Below, one piece after another: positions 33,680 to 45,800 of a stretch of DNA of 64,000 nt. The DNA comes from Saccharina japonica. Taxonomy: Eukaryota; Sar; Phaeophyceae; Laminariales; Laminariaceae. Every line of letters begins with the position of its first letter. Positions within the stretch are counted from its first letter, which is position 1. Location of the stretch: assembly GCA_008828725.1 (NCBI GenBank), contig MEHQ01001746.1, forward strand, positions 327,024 through 391,023, written 5' to 3'. The position numbers were made by a program, and so were the translations under genes. The notes under the pieces are model-generated. The model made no database searches, was not told the DNA's origin, and was given only the letters and a program-made list of their open reading frames with translations.

Positions 33680-34140
33680 GAAGCGTGGAATCTTCCGCGG
33701 AAGCTTACGTGGAAGTTATGGAAGGGTTCATGGAAGTAGCTTTCACGGAAGCTTCCATCAAAACTTGCATGGAAGCTTACGTGGAAGTCACGCCCCAGGA
33801 CGCTTCCGTGGAAGCTACGATGGAAATTCCCGTGGAAGCCGCTTTCATGGAATTTTCCACGTATACTTCCGCGGAAGTGGTTCCCGTGGAAGCTTCCACG
33901 GAAGAGGAAAAGCTTCCGCGGTAACTTCCGTGGAAGCTTCCGTGGAAGTCCGTGGAAGCTTCCACGGAAGCTTCCGTGGAAGCCGCCGCGGAAGCTTCCG
34001 CGGAAGCTTTTTCCGCTTCCGTGGAAGCTTCCACTGCTTCCGCGGAAGCTTCCATCGCTTCCGCGGAAGCTTCCGTGGAAGCGACGGAAGCTTCCACGGA
34101 AGCGGAAAAAGCTTCCACGGAAGCTTCCGCGGAAGTCTAC
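33680..34140. repeat. GGAAGCTTCC palindrome array, segment 3
   Basis: Same unit as at 19.4-21.2 kb (for example TTCCGTGGAAGCTTCC and GCGGAAGCTTCC), ending about 120 bp before a LINE fragment. All frames are open for the same trivial reason. Confidence 0.88.
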
Positions 34141-34261
34141 ACAAAAACCCAATAGTGGACTAGACCGCGACGCACACTGTCACTTCCTGCTATTCCTACC
34201 TTTAACGCTAATTAACACTCGACATCAAACCGGATTCGCTGGTCTCCGTGGGTGTGTTTTG

Positions 34262-34541
34262 ACTATCTTGCTTGGAGCTGACGAACACCGCAAAGAGGAG
34301 GCGTCGTTTGCGGATGGTCATCTCAACGCTCACGCATTGTGCCTTCTTGAGAGCCTTGGCGGACGACATGATAAGATGGTCGATGCGTTGTCGGCGATGG
34401 AAACTAATGGTCCGTACGTATGAGGAAGTTGTGGTGTGCCGTTCGGAGCTCAGCGAAGTGCTCCTGGACAAGGGTCCACGTCACATACCTGTACAGCAGT
34501 GTCTCCATCACCTCGCTGCCTTTAGCATGCGCACATTTAGA
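34262..34541 (-). pseudogene. Second LINE reverse transcriptase 3' fragment
   Basis: Minus-strand pieces VMETLLYRYVTWTLVQEHFA and AELRTAHHNFLIRT, then after a frame break SFHRRQRIDHLIMSSAKAL and MTIRKRRLLFAVFV, align with the 18.6-19.4 kb fragment (EAMETLLYGCMTWAP; VRQRRLLFAGAVAR). It is shorter, without the YADD block. Confidence 0.75.
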
Positions 34542-34609
34542 GTAAACGGGACATCCTCCATATCACACAGCTCCCGCTTGAACCGCGATCAGCACCTCCA
34601 ACACTCTGA

Positions 34610-35245
34610 TTAACAACAATCTTCTCTTACGATAGATTGAGACTGGAGACAAGCAACGCGGATGATACTCAATCGATTGCGATACTACTGGTAACACATT
34701 GGACAACACTTACTATACTTGGTCGATAATAATGCGGCCCTTTCTCAACACCTTTTTTTTTAGTTAAGGGGAAGACCGGAGACTAGCAACGCGAATGTTA
34801 CTCATTCGATTGCGATACTAACACATATGTGATTGTTCATCGGGTTTCACTCTTGATTTCCTCCAAAATCTGTGTTTAGACTACCGCAGGTATTGAGGCA
34901 TAGAGGTCCTCAAGTCAAGAGTCTCGGAGAAAAAATGGCGCGCCTCTACAGTTGCACGCGTCATACCTGGTATGATACCCGAACAGAATATCTCGGAAAT
35001 TTTGGCAAAAACAAAATTCTGCCCAGGGTATTTTCAGCACCACATCCCGAATGCAAATTTTGATCAAAAACACAACGGATGGCAGCGTTGTTTTTCCTTG
35101 GCGAGTGTCCCTTAAAATGGTAGTAGTAGTGCTAGCTAGCCTCGATTAAAAGCGTAAATAAATGAGCAACCACGAACAGCAGTCCCTCGTTCAAAGAGGT
35201 CGTTCGTTCGGTGTTTCGTTCGATCATCCGTTCGAACATTCGTTG
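34610..35245. other. No gene
   Basis: Contains a loose duplication (AGACTGGAGACAAGCAACGCG near 34636 and its variant near 34774, both followed by ACTCAATCGATTGCGATACTA-like sequence). Confidence 0.5.
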
Positions 35246-35251
35246 GGACAT

Positions 35252-35395
35252 TCATTCGTTCGTTCGTTCGTTCGTTCGTTCGTTCGTTCGTTCGTTCGTT
35301 CGTTCGTTCGTTCGTTCTTTCGTTCGTTCGTTCTTTCGTTCGTTCGTTTGTTCGTTCGATCGATCACTCGTTGGATCGAACGATTTGATCGTTCG
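35252..35395. repeat. (CGTT)n tetranucleotide microsatellite
   Basis: Near-perfect TTCGTTCGTTCG run with a few TTCTTTCG variants; its ORFs are repetitive by-products. Confidence 0.95.
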
Positions 35396-35862
35396 TTCGA
35401 TTGGTGGCCGATAAAACAAGAAAAAACAAGCAACCCTACGAAAAAAAATGCAACCTATGTGTGCCTGCACACGCACACTGCTGTCTGCCGCGAGCGCACC
35501 GCCGTGGCCTCCATAAAACCCCCAAGGGTGTGTTTGCTCACCGTATGTATATTAATAGGTGGGCCACCCTATCACACGGGGTGATAAGGTATCAAACCCC
35601 CCCTTGGACGGATTTCAAAGCGGGCTTTTGTCGATAGCGGGAAGAGTGCAAACGTCAAGCGACGCGTCAACAACGAAAATCCTCCCCGATTTTGCAAAAA
35701 ACTCGGTACTGAAGTTTATCCAAGGCAGGCGTTTATCGTATCACCCGCCGTGTGATCTAAGGTATATACTCAGGGTGTTCCTGGGTGTTATACCCCGAGC
35801 ATGGCCGAACCCGCCAGGTTTGGTACCCGGTGCCCCAGGGTATATTACACCCTATAATACAT

Positions 35863-36052
35863 AGTACAGGACACCTAATAAGAAACAGGCATATAAGAAA
35901 GCCAGGCTGATAATTAGAGGGAAAATAAGTAATGTAATTCGGGGATCGTTATCTTGAAATTAGTGTAGAAAGCACCCTCTCTCAAATAAGAAATCCACAG
36001 CCTACTGCTGGACCAGACTTCCTGTTTCTTACTACTGTAGGTGTCCTGTACT
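35863..36052. mobile_element. MITE family A, copy 1
   Basis: Ends AGTACAGGACACCTAATAAG and AGGTGTCCTGTACT, with inner AAGAAACAGG/CCTGTTTCTT. The body contains ATCGTTATCTTGAAATTAGT, shared by all copies. Confidence 0.85.
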
Positions 36053-36059
36053 GCTGTAT

Positions 36060-36835
36060 ACGACTACGTACAGCCTTTGGATAATCTCCTGACGAATCGC
36101 GAAAAAAAAACTTTTTTAGTATTTTGCCCTTCTTGTGGATATCGATGGATCACCAAACCCTCTCAAACCTCTCACTTACTTTTTCGACCCCGGTGGGTCA
36201 CCAAATGCTTCCAACCAACCTTACTCCGTCTCGGACCAGATACGATACTCCAGCCGTCACCACACATGTTAAACTTATAGTACGCCAGAGGTCGGGAGCT
36301 GGAATGAAAGGGAAAGGAGTGCCGGCCGAAACGAAACCTACACTCACACCCGGCGGAGGTACCGGAGGAGGGGGGGCCCGCCTAAATCTATACCCAACCA
36401 GGCCCGCATAAAACCAGAGCCACAACATCTACGGTATACGAAGTCTCGAGGCTCGTCGCTATTAATAACTTCCCATACAAGATGTCAGCACAGAATGCCG
36501 ATCACTGCCCCCGCATAGCGAGGGGGGTAAACACGACAATAGGAAATGTAAGTTTTAAAACGAAACGGGAGCAAGGTTTAAGCTTTAACCCTAGTAGCCC
36601 ATGTTGTGGGAGAGGCTGCTGTCCAGCGAGGCGTTGATACAGCAAAGTGCAATTTCAGCACTGCCACATAAGCAACACCTAGCTAAGGTGTTATTTTCGA
36701 CCCGGCATTGCGGCTGGCCGCTTGTGCAAGCTAGCGCGACCGACCGCGAATCATTCTGATACATCTGCTATATACCACCTCAGTGGTGTATGCAGCATGT
36801 GAGCGGCCGTCTTAACCTACTAATAGTGCTCTGAC
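36060..36835. other. No recognised feature
   Basis: A+C-leaning DNA without ORFs of note. Confidence 0.4.
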
Positions 36836-36839
36836 CGAC

Positions 36840-37235
36840 GGCACGCCGTGGAATTTACCCACGGCACACCATACACGTTACCGACGACACACAGTGCACC
36901 TTACCGACGGTACACCGTGCATATTTACGACGACACACCATGCACGTTACCGGCAGCACCCCATGTAATTTACCAACAACACACCATGCACATTACAGAC
37001 GGCACGTCATACGCATTGACGACGGCACACCGTGCATATTACCGACGGCACACAATACACCTTACCGACGGTACACAATACACCTTACCGACGGCACTAT
37101 ATGCACCTTACCGACACACTACACCTTACCGACGGCCGATCGTGCACCTTACCGGCGGCCCACCAGGTATGTTACCGACGGCACACCACTACTTTACAGA
37201 CGGCACACCATGTACCTTACCGACGGCAGATCACA
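36840..37235 (+). repeat. ~24-bp tandem array with core TTACCGACGGCA
   Basis: Units of the type CTTACCGACGGCACACCATG repeat with variation throughout. The same 12-base core occurs in the unrelated ~60-bp array at 40530-40810. Confidence 0.9.
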
Positions 37236-37239
37236 AACC

Positions 37240-37680
37240 CACCGTTAGGAGCGGGCAAAGACCGCGGCCAAATCGGCAAAGTACATCGACGAGGCGCGCC
37301 GCAAGCTCATGTTGAAACCGGAGCCAAATAGGCTATATCCATGCGGCACCCGACTCTACGAAAATACTCCTATACACGTCCCGGTACCGCGGTCACCGGC
37401 CGCCACAAGACAAGGGGGGGGGGGGGGGGGGGCGGGTGCAAAGACAACCGTAGGATACATCCCATGCTGACTATAGGAAAACCATATGGAGGAGGGGGGG
37501 GGGGAGGTGCCGGCCGATCCTGGACAGAGCTAAACTGCTGTTATCCGCTACGATTTAAAAAAAAAAGAAAACAAAAAACAACAAATGAGGCTTTCCTCTG
37601 TACGGCCGGCATGCCACTCCACTTCAACGAACACAACCGATCTTAGTGTTTAGGGTGTATGCTATCGTTGTTTTCTGCGG
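37240..37680. other. No gene; poly-G run at 37414-37432
   Basis: A second G run lies at about 37492-37503. Nothing else recognised. Confidence 0.5.
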
Positions 37681-37689
37681 CATATCGGT

Positions 37690-38110
37690 TTTCAATGTAT
37701 CGAAATACCAGGTATCGAACTCCGACACGTCATTTCGAACGCGTGATGCCCGCCACGCTAGCATACCCCCGTATAGTTAAACGCTGACACCGAACGAAAT
37801 GTTTCGACATGTCGAAAATATCGAAATCATATATATATAGATATATGACATTTCGTGTATCGATATCACATTCATTTGTTGTTACGGATATCGATATCAT
37901 TTTTCGTTCATCGATATCAAAGCTCAAGGGCAAGCCCTGGAGAATATCGATGTTATTACTTTCGAGTATCGGTGGATGGTATCGATGTGATTTTTGCGCT
38001 TATCGATACCGTACCGACCTTGATTTTCGTTTATCGATATATTTGATCGATCACCCTTCTCGTGGATATCGATATTATCGTAAAAGATTTGATCGATTAC
38101 CGTTCGATAC
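37690..38110. repeat. ATCGATATC-rich region
   Basis: ATCGATAT/TATCGATA motifs recur irregularly over about 400 bp. Confidence 0.55.
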
Positions 38111-38384
38111 CCATCACTAAAATAGGTTACTACTGCTGCTGTGTACCGGTACAAAGCCACATCGACTCCAGACTGCTGTGGTGGTGGCGTCGTGGTGATC
38201 GTCGCCCTGGCACAAGTGAGCGCCGTCCAAACGCGCACCGTACCCGAGGAAACAAACACAGCCGTATCGGCCCTCTATAAGCAAGAGACCGGGGTCCTGG
38301 ACCAGGATCGATTCCAGACCTGATAAAGGATTTGTATGTACTCCAAACCAAAAGAAAACGATATCGCTCACGGATTTATTGTTT

Positions 38385-38860
38385 CCCCGGAACTTAAGAC
38401 TGGGTTTATTATTGCATGCCTTGTTTCTTATGACATGGCATATTTCTTCCCGGAATCTAAGGTTGAGTTTCTTATGACATGCCTTGCTTCTTATGACATG
38501 ACGTATTTCTCCCCGGAATCTAAGGCTGAGTTTCTTATGGCATGCCTTGTTTCTTATGGCATGACGTATTTCTCCCCGGAATTTAAGGCTGAGTTTCTTA
38601 TGACATGCATTTTTCTTATGGCATGACATATTTCTCCCCGGAATCTAACGCTGAGTTTCTTATGGCATGCCTTGTTTCTTATGGCATGACATATTCCTTA
38701 TGTGGGCCTTATTTCTTACGGCATGCCGCATTTCTTATGCCATGCCTTGGTTCTTATGGTATGCCATAATTCTCATGGCATGCCATATTTCTTATGCCAT
38801 GCCATATTTCTTATGCCATGCCTTATGCCTTACGACATGCCTTATTTCGCATGGTGTGCG
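38385..38860 (+). repeat. ~63-bp tandem array (TTTCTTATGGCATGCC)
   Basis: Units CCCCGGAATCTAAGGCTGAG + TTTCTTATGGCATGCCTTG + TTTCTTATGGCATGAC, shortening to TTTCTTATG.CATGCC near the right end. Confidence 0.9.
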
Positions 38861-38869
38861 TTATCAGAG

Positions 38870-39305
38870 GGTCGGCCGTGTACACCAACCGCTGCCATCA
38901 AGCAGAACAACCAAGCGCCATAAGACACAAGAGCTACGTATACCCACCAGGTCCCCCAACGCATCGCGAGACTCCCGATACAAAAGTCATACATGTCAGT
39001 CGAAAACCCGCCACCCGAAAAGAAACAAAATCCGAGGACACACGTGAGAACATCCACCGGCGGAAATAGTGCTGCCCTGCTGTACTTGTGGGGAAAAGGG
39101 GGCCTCTTTGCCGCTCGAGTGCCAAAAAAAACAGCAGCTACCTTCTATATTTTCTCGCGTGTGCGCCTCTCGCGTGTGCGCCATAAAAGAAATAATCACA
39201 AAAAAAAATAACTGAGGCTTTTCCTCTCTGAAGGGGGGGGGGGGGGGGGGGGGGGGGGGACGGGGAAACGTCTACCCCGCTCGGGCACATATCGTGCGTG
39301 ACCCT
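38870..39305. other. 3' flank of minus-strand gene; poly-G run 39231-39260
   Basis: The G run (poly-C in the gene sense) lies about 45 bp after the stop codon of the minus-strand membrane-protein gene. No other feature. Confidence 0.5.
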
Positions 39306-39823
39306 CTACTCCAAGCCGGGTCCTGGTGCCGTTCCTACCGAACTTCCGCGAAGCTGCACCGAGCTAAGCGCGTACAAGCCTCCCGCTATCAGCGTCGGGC
39401 AGAACACCAGAGCCACCACGGCTATCCACGAGGACCCCAGCTCCTCGCTAGCCTCTAACACGAACGCCACCACGAACGCTACAACTCCTAGGGCGAAGGC
39501 GAGAAGCGCCACGATGGTCACGGGGCACATCCGTCGCAGGAACTTCCTCGTGAGGGGGTTGATGTCGGTCGAGTTCGAGTACAGCTGCTGCCCGCGGAAC
39601 GTGACGAGAGAGAGGACGATGCTCGCCGACGACTCGAGCCCGAACGCGATGACGGCCAGCCGTCTGGCCATGTCCGTCGAGGCGACGTCGAACATCACCA
39701 GGGTGAAGCCCGCGAGCAACGTCGAGACCAGGATGGGCAGCTCGAAGGCGCCCAGCCGCGCGAGAAGGCGCGAGTCTTCCTCCATCTTGTGGACGGTGAT
39801 CACCGCGTCGGTTGAACCCGCTG
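39306..39823 (-). CDS. Terminal four-helix exon of the minus-strand gene
   Basis: The acceptor is CCCTTTCGTCAGCAG: both AGs keep frame (start 39823 or 39820), differing by one Ala. It reads GSTDAVITVHKMEEDSRLLA, four membrane segments and a short tail ending GPGLE-TAG. The longer open frame up to 39917 runs into a MITE end and is unlikely to be used. Confidence 0.8.
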
Positions 39824-42800
39824 CTGACGAAAGGGCGGGCGGGCTGTTGGTCAATAACAATGGGTGGCGGTTAGAAATCAATGGGTGGTATCTAGGGCTG
39901 AGCACTGGCTGACCCAAGACAGTAGCGATACTACTGTCGTCAGAATCAACCAGTATACTAGATAAATTTGCAGCAGTGCATTATATTTCTTCTCTCTCCT
40001 CGTTCTCCTCGGGCAACGAATATATGGTGGGTTTCCGTGCGTGTTTCTTGGACGTACGCAAGGTGACAGCTACTGGCGAATATACTGGCGCGGTCAATCA
40101 GTAGATTACTACTGCCAACACATACTGTGCCAGTGCCCACCCCCAATGGGTGACGAAAAACGATGGATGATGAACAAAACAACAACGGGTGATGAATGAA
40201 TAAAAAAGAAATGGTTACGTAGTGAATGGATATCAATCTGTGACAAAAGAAACAAACCTCTTGCGTTTCGTCTTGGGGGAAAAAGAGCGGCGAAAAAACA
40301 CTCAACAAAACAGATGGTTGAAACGTAAGACTCGTTTAGACTCTATATAATGTGAACATCAAACGTTCCGTATATTCCCGGCCAGGATGGTACTTGTTGC
40401 TAATGAGCCAGACCACTACTGTAAGGTTTTGAGTTGAGTCGGCTTAATATAAGCCGCCGACTAAAGTTACTACTGCAGTTGGCTCTGAAACACAGCTATC
40501 AATAGCGACTAACTGAAGCGTAACCCAAACATTTTACCGACGGCAAATTTTATCCCACACTAACTCCAAGTAGCCGACGTGTGAGACCTTTTACCGACGG
40601 CAAACTTAATTCCACACTAACTCCAAGTAGCTGACGTGTGAAACATTCTACCGACGGCAAACTTTATCCCACACTAACTCCAAGTAGCTCACATGTGAAA
40701 AAAATTACCGACGGCAAACTTTATCCCACACTAATTCCAAGTAACTGGCATGTGAAACCTTTTACCGACCGCAAACTTAATTCCACACTAACTCCAAGTA
40801 AGCTCGTTTCCCCCCAAAACAGGTGGATGCAGTTCTAAAACAGAATGGTACGTACGAGTATACGTACAGTACAAGACACAAATTAGTAATAAGAAACAGG
40901 AAATCCGGTCCAGGCTGGATTTCTTAACACGGAGAGGGTGTTTTCTACAATAATGTCAAGATAATGACTCCCGAATTTCTTACTTTCTTCCAAATCTCAG
41001 GCTGGCCTTCTTAATAGCCTCTTTCTCATTAGGTGTCCTGTACTGTACTTTTAACGCGCAGGCGGCGTCATGAACACGCGATTGGCAGGCAGGGGCCAAC
41101 AAGGTCACCTGCGTCTGGTCGGCAATGGCCCGAAACGCTCCGCCTCCTCTTGATGACCTCGTTCACTTGCGATAACCTCCGCTGTTCTGCGAGGGGAGGG
41201 CAAAGGGAAGGAGTGGGTGGTACCCAAGGTTAGCAAGGCCATGCGGGTGTTACGCGCAAATATGCAATATAAGGCACCGGCCTTTTGGGGGCACGCCAAG
41301 GCCTCTTCCGGCCTTATTATACCAGTTTTGGTGTAGGGGGCGGCCAGTCAAAGCCGCCGAACAGCGGTTTCCTAGCGTCTTTGTGTACCTGTTTTAGATT
41401 AGGGGACAGTCAGTCAAAGCGGCAAAACTAGGTCCCCTAGCATATTTGTATACCATTTTCAGTATAGAGGGGTCAGTCAAAGCGTCAAAACTAGGTCCCC
41501 TAGCATATTTGTATACCCGTTTAGTATAGGGAGGTCAGTCAAAGCGTCAAACAGTGGTCTCCTAGCATTTTTGTATACCAGTTTTAGATTAAGGGGCAAA
41601 CAGTCAAAGCGTCAAAACTAGGTCCTCTAGAATATTTGTATACCAGTTTTAGATTAGGGGGCAGTCAGTCAAAGCGTCAAAACTAGGTCCCCTAGCATAT
41701 TTTTATACCAGATTTAGTATAGGGGGTCAGTCAAAGCGTCAAACAGCAAAGATGTCAGGAGACGGTCAGTCAAGGCAAAACGGGCATCGGTCAAGCGTGT
41801 GGATCCGAGTGTTCCACACTAAAACCCAGTAGTTTGGCGTCAGTCAAGGGTGAAAAAAGACAAATTGCCGTCAGTCAAGGGGTGAAAGTGCCGTCTCCTG
41901 ACATATTTGTCAAACAGCGGTCTCCTAGCATATTTGTATACTAGTTTTAGTGTACGGGGCGGTCAGTCAAAGCGTCAAACAGTGGTCTCCTACGAGTAGC
42001 ATTTTTATATACCAGTTTTAGATTAGGGGGCAGTCAGTCAACGCGTCAAAACTAGGTCCCCTAGCATATTTGTAAACAAGTCTTAGTATAGGTCAAAGCG
42101 TCAAAAAGCGGTCTCCTAGCATATTTGTATACTAACTTTAGTGTACGGAGCGGTCAGTCAAAGCGTCAAACAGCGGTCCCCTACGTAGCATATTTGTATA
42201 CCATTTTTAGTGCAGGGGCGGTCAGTCAAAGCGTCAAACCACGGTCGCCTAGCCACGTAATATACCATGTATAGTGAAGGGGCGGTCAGTCAAAGCGTCA
42301 AACCGCGGTCGCCTAGCCACGTAATATACCAGTTTTAGTGTGGCGGGAGGTCAAAGCGTCAAACCGCAGCATCCTCGCATATAGTAACCGACACCATACA
42401 CTGGTGCCACATATTAACAATATCGCATCGTGCGTATGTATAATCGCGTGTTACTATACACCAGTGTGTACCAATTTGACACGATATGGCATTCAGGTAC
42501 CAGATACAGATAGATGTTGTTCTCATAGTACCAGACCGTGCTCACAGGACAAGGCTCAAATGACTCTCGAGTGGAACACCTCACGAAAAAACATTACTGT
42601 AGGTATACGATATACAGGCAGTACAAGGGTATACAGTAAAATAACTACTGTGGATACCAGGTCCCCTTCCCCTGGATAGTACCGCCTCATTTCACACAAG
42701 TTCAAGAAGGTCACCAGAGAGACGTTGCCCACTCCGTTCCGTGAAGACCCGAGACACCAACCCACCCCCTCGATATGTCCTCCACACCAAAACCCACACT

Positions 42801-45800
42801 AGAGATAACCTGCCAGGGGCTCCGCCCCACACTGCAGCAACTATAAAGTCGTTTGATCTGGTCGCCGTTACTTCCATGGTTGGCTCGTACTTCTTTTTTC
42901 TTGGCCTTTCAAGATCGTTTTTATTTTTGTATATTCTTCGTTTTCGCCCGGTGGCTACGAGTACGTACAAGCAGAGCTGGCACGTGCGAGGACCGAACGC
43001 CTGCCGCTGCGTTCTCCAGGCCAGCCAAAATCCCGAAAGGGGGGGAACTTTGTACGGAGTATGATAGTACACACTCGTGTGTACCAGGTACCATTTATCA
43101 TCATTATTGTTTGCCAGAAAAAAAAATAAATAAAAAAAAAGGAAAAAAAAAGTGCCTATACGACGCGACATGGGCTTGTTGCTTACCTGCTACTTCCGAT
43201 TCCCCCGGGATCCCAAGTGAACCACAATCCCAAAAGGGGGGAAACTATGTACAGAGTACGAAATACACACTCGTATGTACAAGGTACCATTTATCACCAC
43301 CTTTTGCCAAAAAAAAAGAAAGAAAAAAAAACTTAATAAAACACAAAATAAAACAAAAATAAAACAAAAATAAAACAAAACATCAAGCAAAAAATAAAAC
43401 AAAGTCTTACGTACAAAAAATCAAACCCTAATAAAACAAAATAAAACAAAGTGCCTATGACGCGACATGGGCTTGTTGCTTACCTGCTACTTCCCCGTCG
43501 GGATCGTCGACAAAGGTGGAGGTCATCACGAAGGAGACGCGCTTCTGCGGCACCGCTAAAAAAACACACACACATGTGCAGAAAAGAGGTGCATGACGGC
43601 GGCGGAGAAAGGATAAGCAGTATTCAGAGGCATTCCATATCAGATGGGGTCCATGGCAGCAGAGGAAGTGAAGCATAATAAACTTGAGTTCCACAGATGT
43701 TAGATTTTGTTCCCCTCAAAACCCGTAGTTGGCGCGATGGGAGTATCCCACTCAGCTTGCAAAAATGAGTTTCGATAAAATCCTCGATCTCACAGCTGTG
43801 TTGTTTTTTTTTTTTTTAATTTTTGAAGAAAGGGAAAGCATTATGTGCATTTCATCCAAACATCGAAATAACATGGTTGATTCTCAGAGGTACACCGACG
43901 GAGGTTGGGGACTAGAGGTACATCAACAGGCACGCCAAGAAGGAAGTGATATGCCCATCGGTTCACTCGAAACGCTGGAGAACAACAAGTGGAAGATTGG
44001 ACGTTCAGATTGTGGAACGATGTATCCAATCATAAACTTACGCAGCAAAGACCGTGGCTTGACGGCAGCGGAGCAAGGATAAACAAAATTCTCAGAGACG
44101 TATGATATCATATCAGATGACGTGCATGGCAGCAGAGGGACAAAAAAGTGGAAGATTGAACGAACGAATTCTGGGGTATGTGGAACGTATGCATCCAATC
44201 ATAATATAAGGGGGCGTGATTGGGTGTGTAGTAGAGGGGATATGGGGGATGAGGTGCATGGCAGGAGAGAACAAAAAAGTGAAGTATTGAACGAAGGAAA
44301 TGTGGGGTTTGTGGGGCGATACATTCAATACCAGCATTGACGTAGGAGGCGTTATTGAGTAGAGAGGGGGTAGGGCGTGCGCATTTGTTGATTGACTTCG
44401 TCGTTTGACCGTTGACCACGCATCGCTTTCGAGACGGAGCACCGATCCTACTCCTAATAGAGACACCTCCCAACATTTGGGCGCTCATTACGTTGTTTCC
44501 ATATATTACAAAGAGGGGGGGTGGGGGTGGGGGGTGGGGGGGCGATTACTCGCATTCTTATGGTAAACAACCTATGATAGGACTCCGGTCGAGGTCATGC
44601 AAGCGGTGAAGTTTGTCCTAGTCGCCACAATAAGGCGAAACGCATGCGACACCGCTAATACACCATAGGAAACGCAGCAAGACATATATACAAAACGAAA
44701 CAACACAAAACGAAACAAAATCAGAGGTGATTGGCTGACGCCTGTGCGCAGCCTTCATCAGCATGGGATAGTTGGATATCGTGTCGAAAGTGTCGATAAA
44801 TATATATATATATACTGTACAGGACACCTAATAAGAAACAGGCCAATAGAAAAAAAGGGCAGAAAGTTAGAAGAAAGCAAGAAATTCGAAGAGTCGTTAT
44901 CTTGAGATTAGTGTAGAAATCACCCCCCTCTCAAAAATAAATCCAGCCTGAGCAAGACCAATAAGAAAGCCAGGCGACTATCTATTTAGAAGAAAATGAG
45001 AAATTCGAAGGGTCGTTATCTTGAAAGCAGTGTAGAAATCACCCTCTCTCCAAAAGAAATAAATCCAGCCTGGGCCAGAGCTCCTGTTTCTTACTACAGT
45101 AGATATCCTGTACTGTCTTGTGACATATAGAAACCCGGAAGTTTCGATAGACATCGCAAGAAGCGCGTATTGTTGACGTGCTGATTATTGACGCATGCTG
45201 AATGCTGAAGTAGAGGCACCCTTGTTTTTTTTTTCGGGGGGTGGTCACTTGAGGAGCTCTATAGATATTACAAAGTCATTGTACTAAACTAAATCACCCA
45301 ATGTTTTATTTATTTTTTCCCCCGAGAAAAACGAAAAGTACAACGAGATCAACAATCCCATCGCCTGTACGTATACCTGGTACGTAAGCAGGTGTACAAA
45401 ACAACAAAAACAAAAAATCGAAAAAACAGAATGGAGTTTCGACGAAATCGGGTTAACCCCTTAAGAACTGGTCCCACGAATTTGGGGGAAACTACTTGGA
45501 ATTAGTGTAGGGCATTTTTTTCAGTTCTGAATGGGTTAAGGAGCCCCGTCGTTAAGAAAATATTTGCCTCAGACGGCGGAAAAGTGCTACGAGTACCCCT
45601 GTGGTGGCACGCGTGTATACAGAACAGCAGTGGGGTTACGATTACTGTTTATGTTCCCACGTAAAACGAATAGTACGGCGGGGGCATGTTTAGTAAATAG
45701 GACCTACGGTATATTAGACAAAAACCTATCAAATTCCCAATTTTTACTGACAATATTTGGTCCAATTTACTATACCCTCCGTACTATCACAGGGCACCAC

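Noticed and set aside
35160-35590. ORF with SFVR repeats
   Set aside because: Translation of the (CGTT)n microsatellite.
39298-39912. Plus-strand ORF opposite the membrane exon
   Set aside because: Antisense shadow of a GC-rich coding exon.
39306-39917. Start of the membrane protein at 39917
   Set aside because: That start lies across the end of a MITE; a good acceptor at 39824 in the right phase explains the exon better.
41330-42370. Possible CRISPR array
   Set aside because: Whole units repeat with gradual divergence, there are no unique spacers or cas genes, and the setting is a eukaryotic intron.
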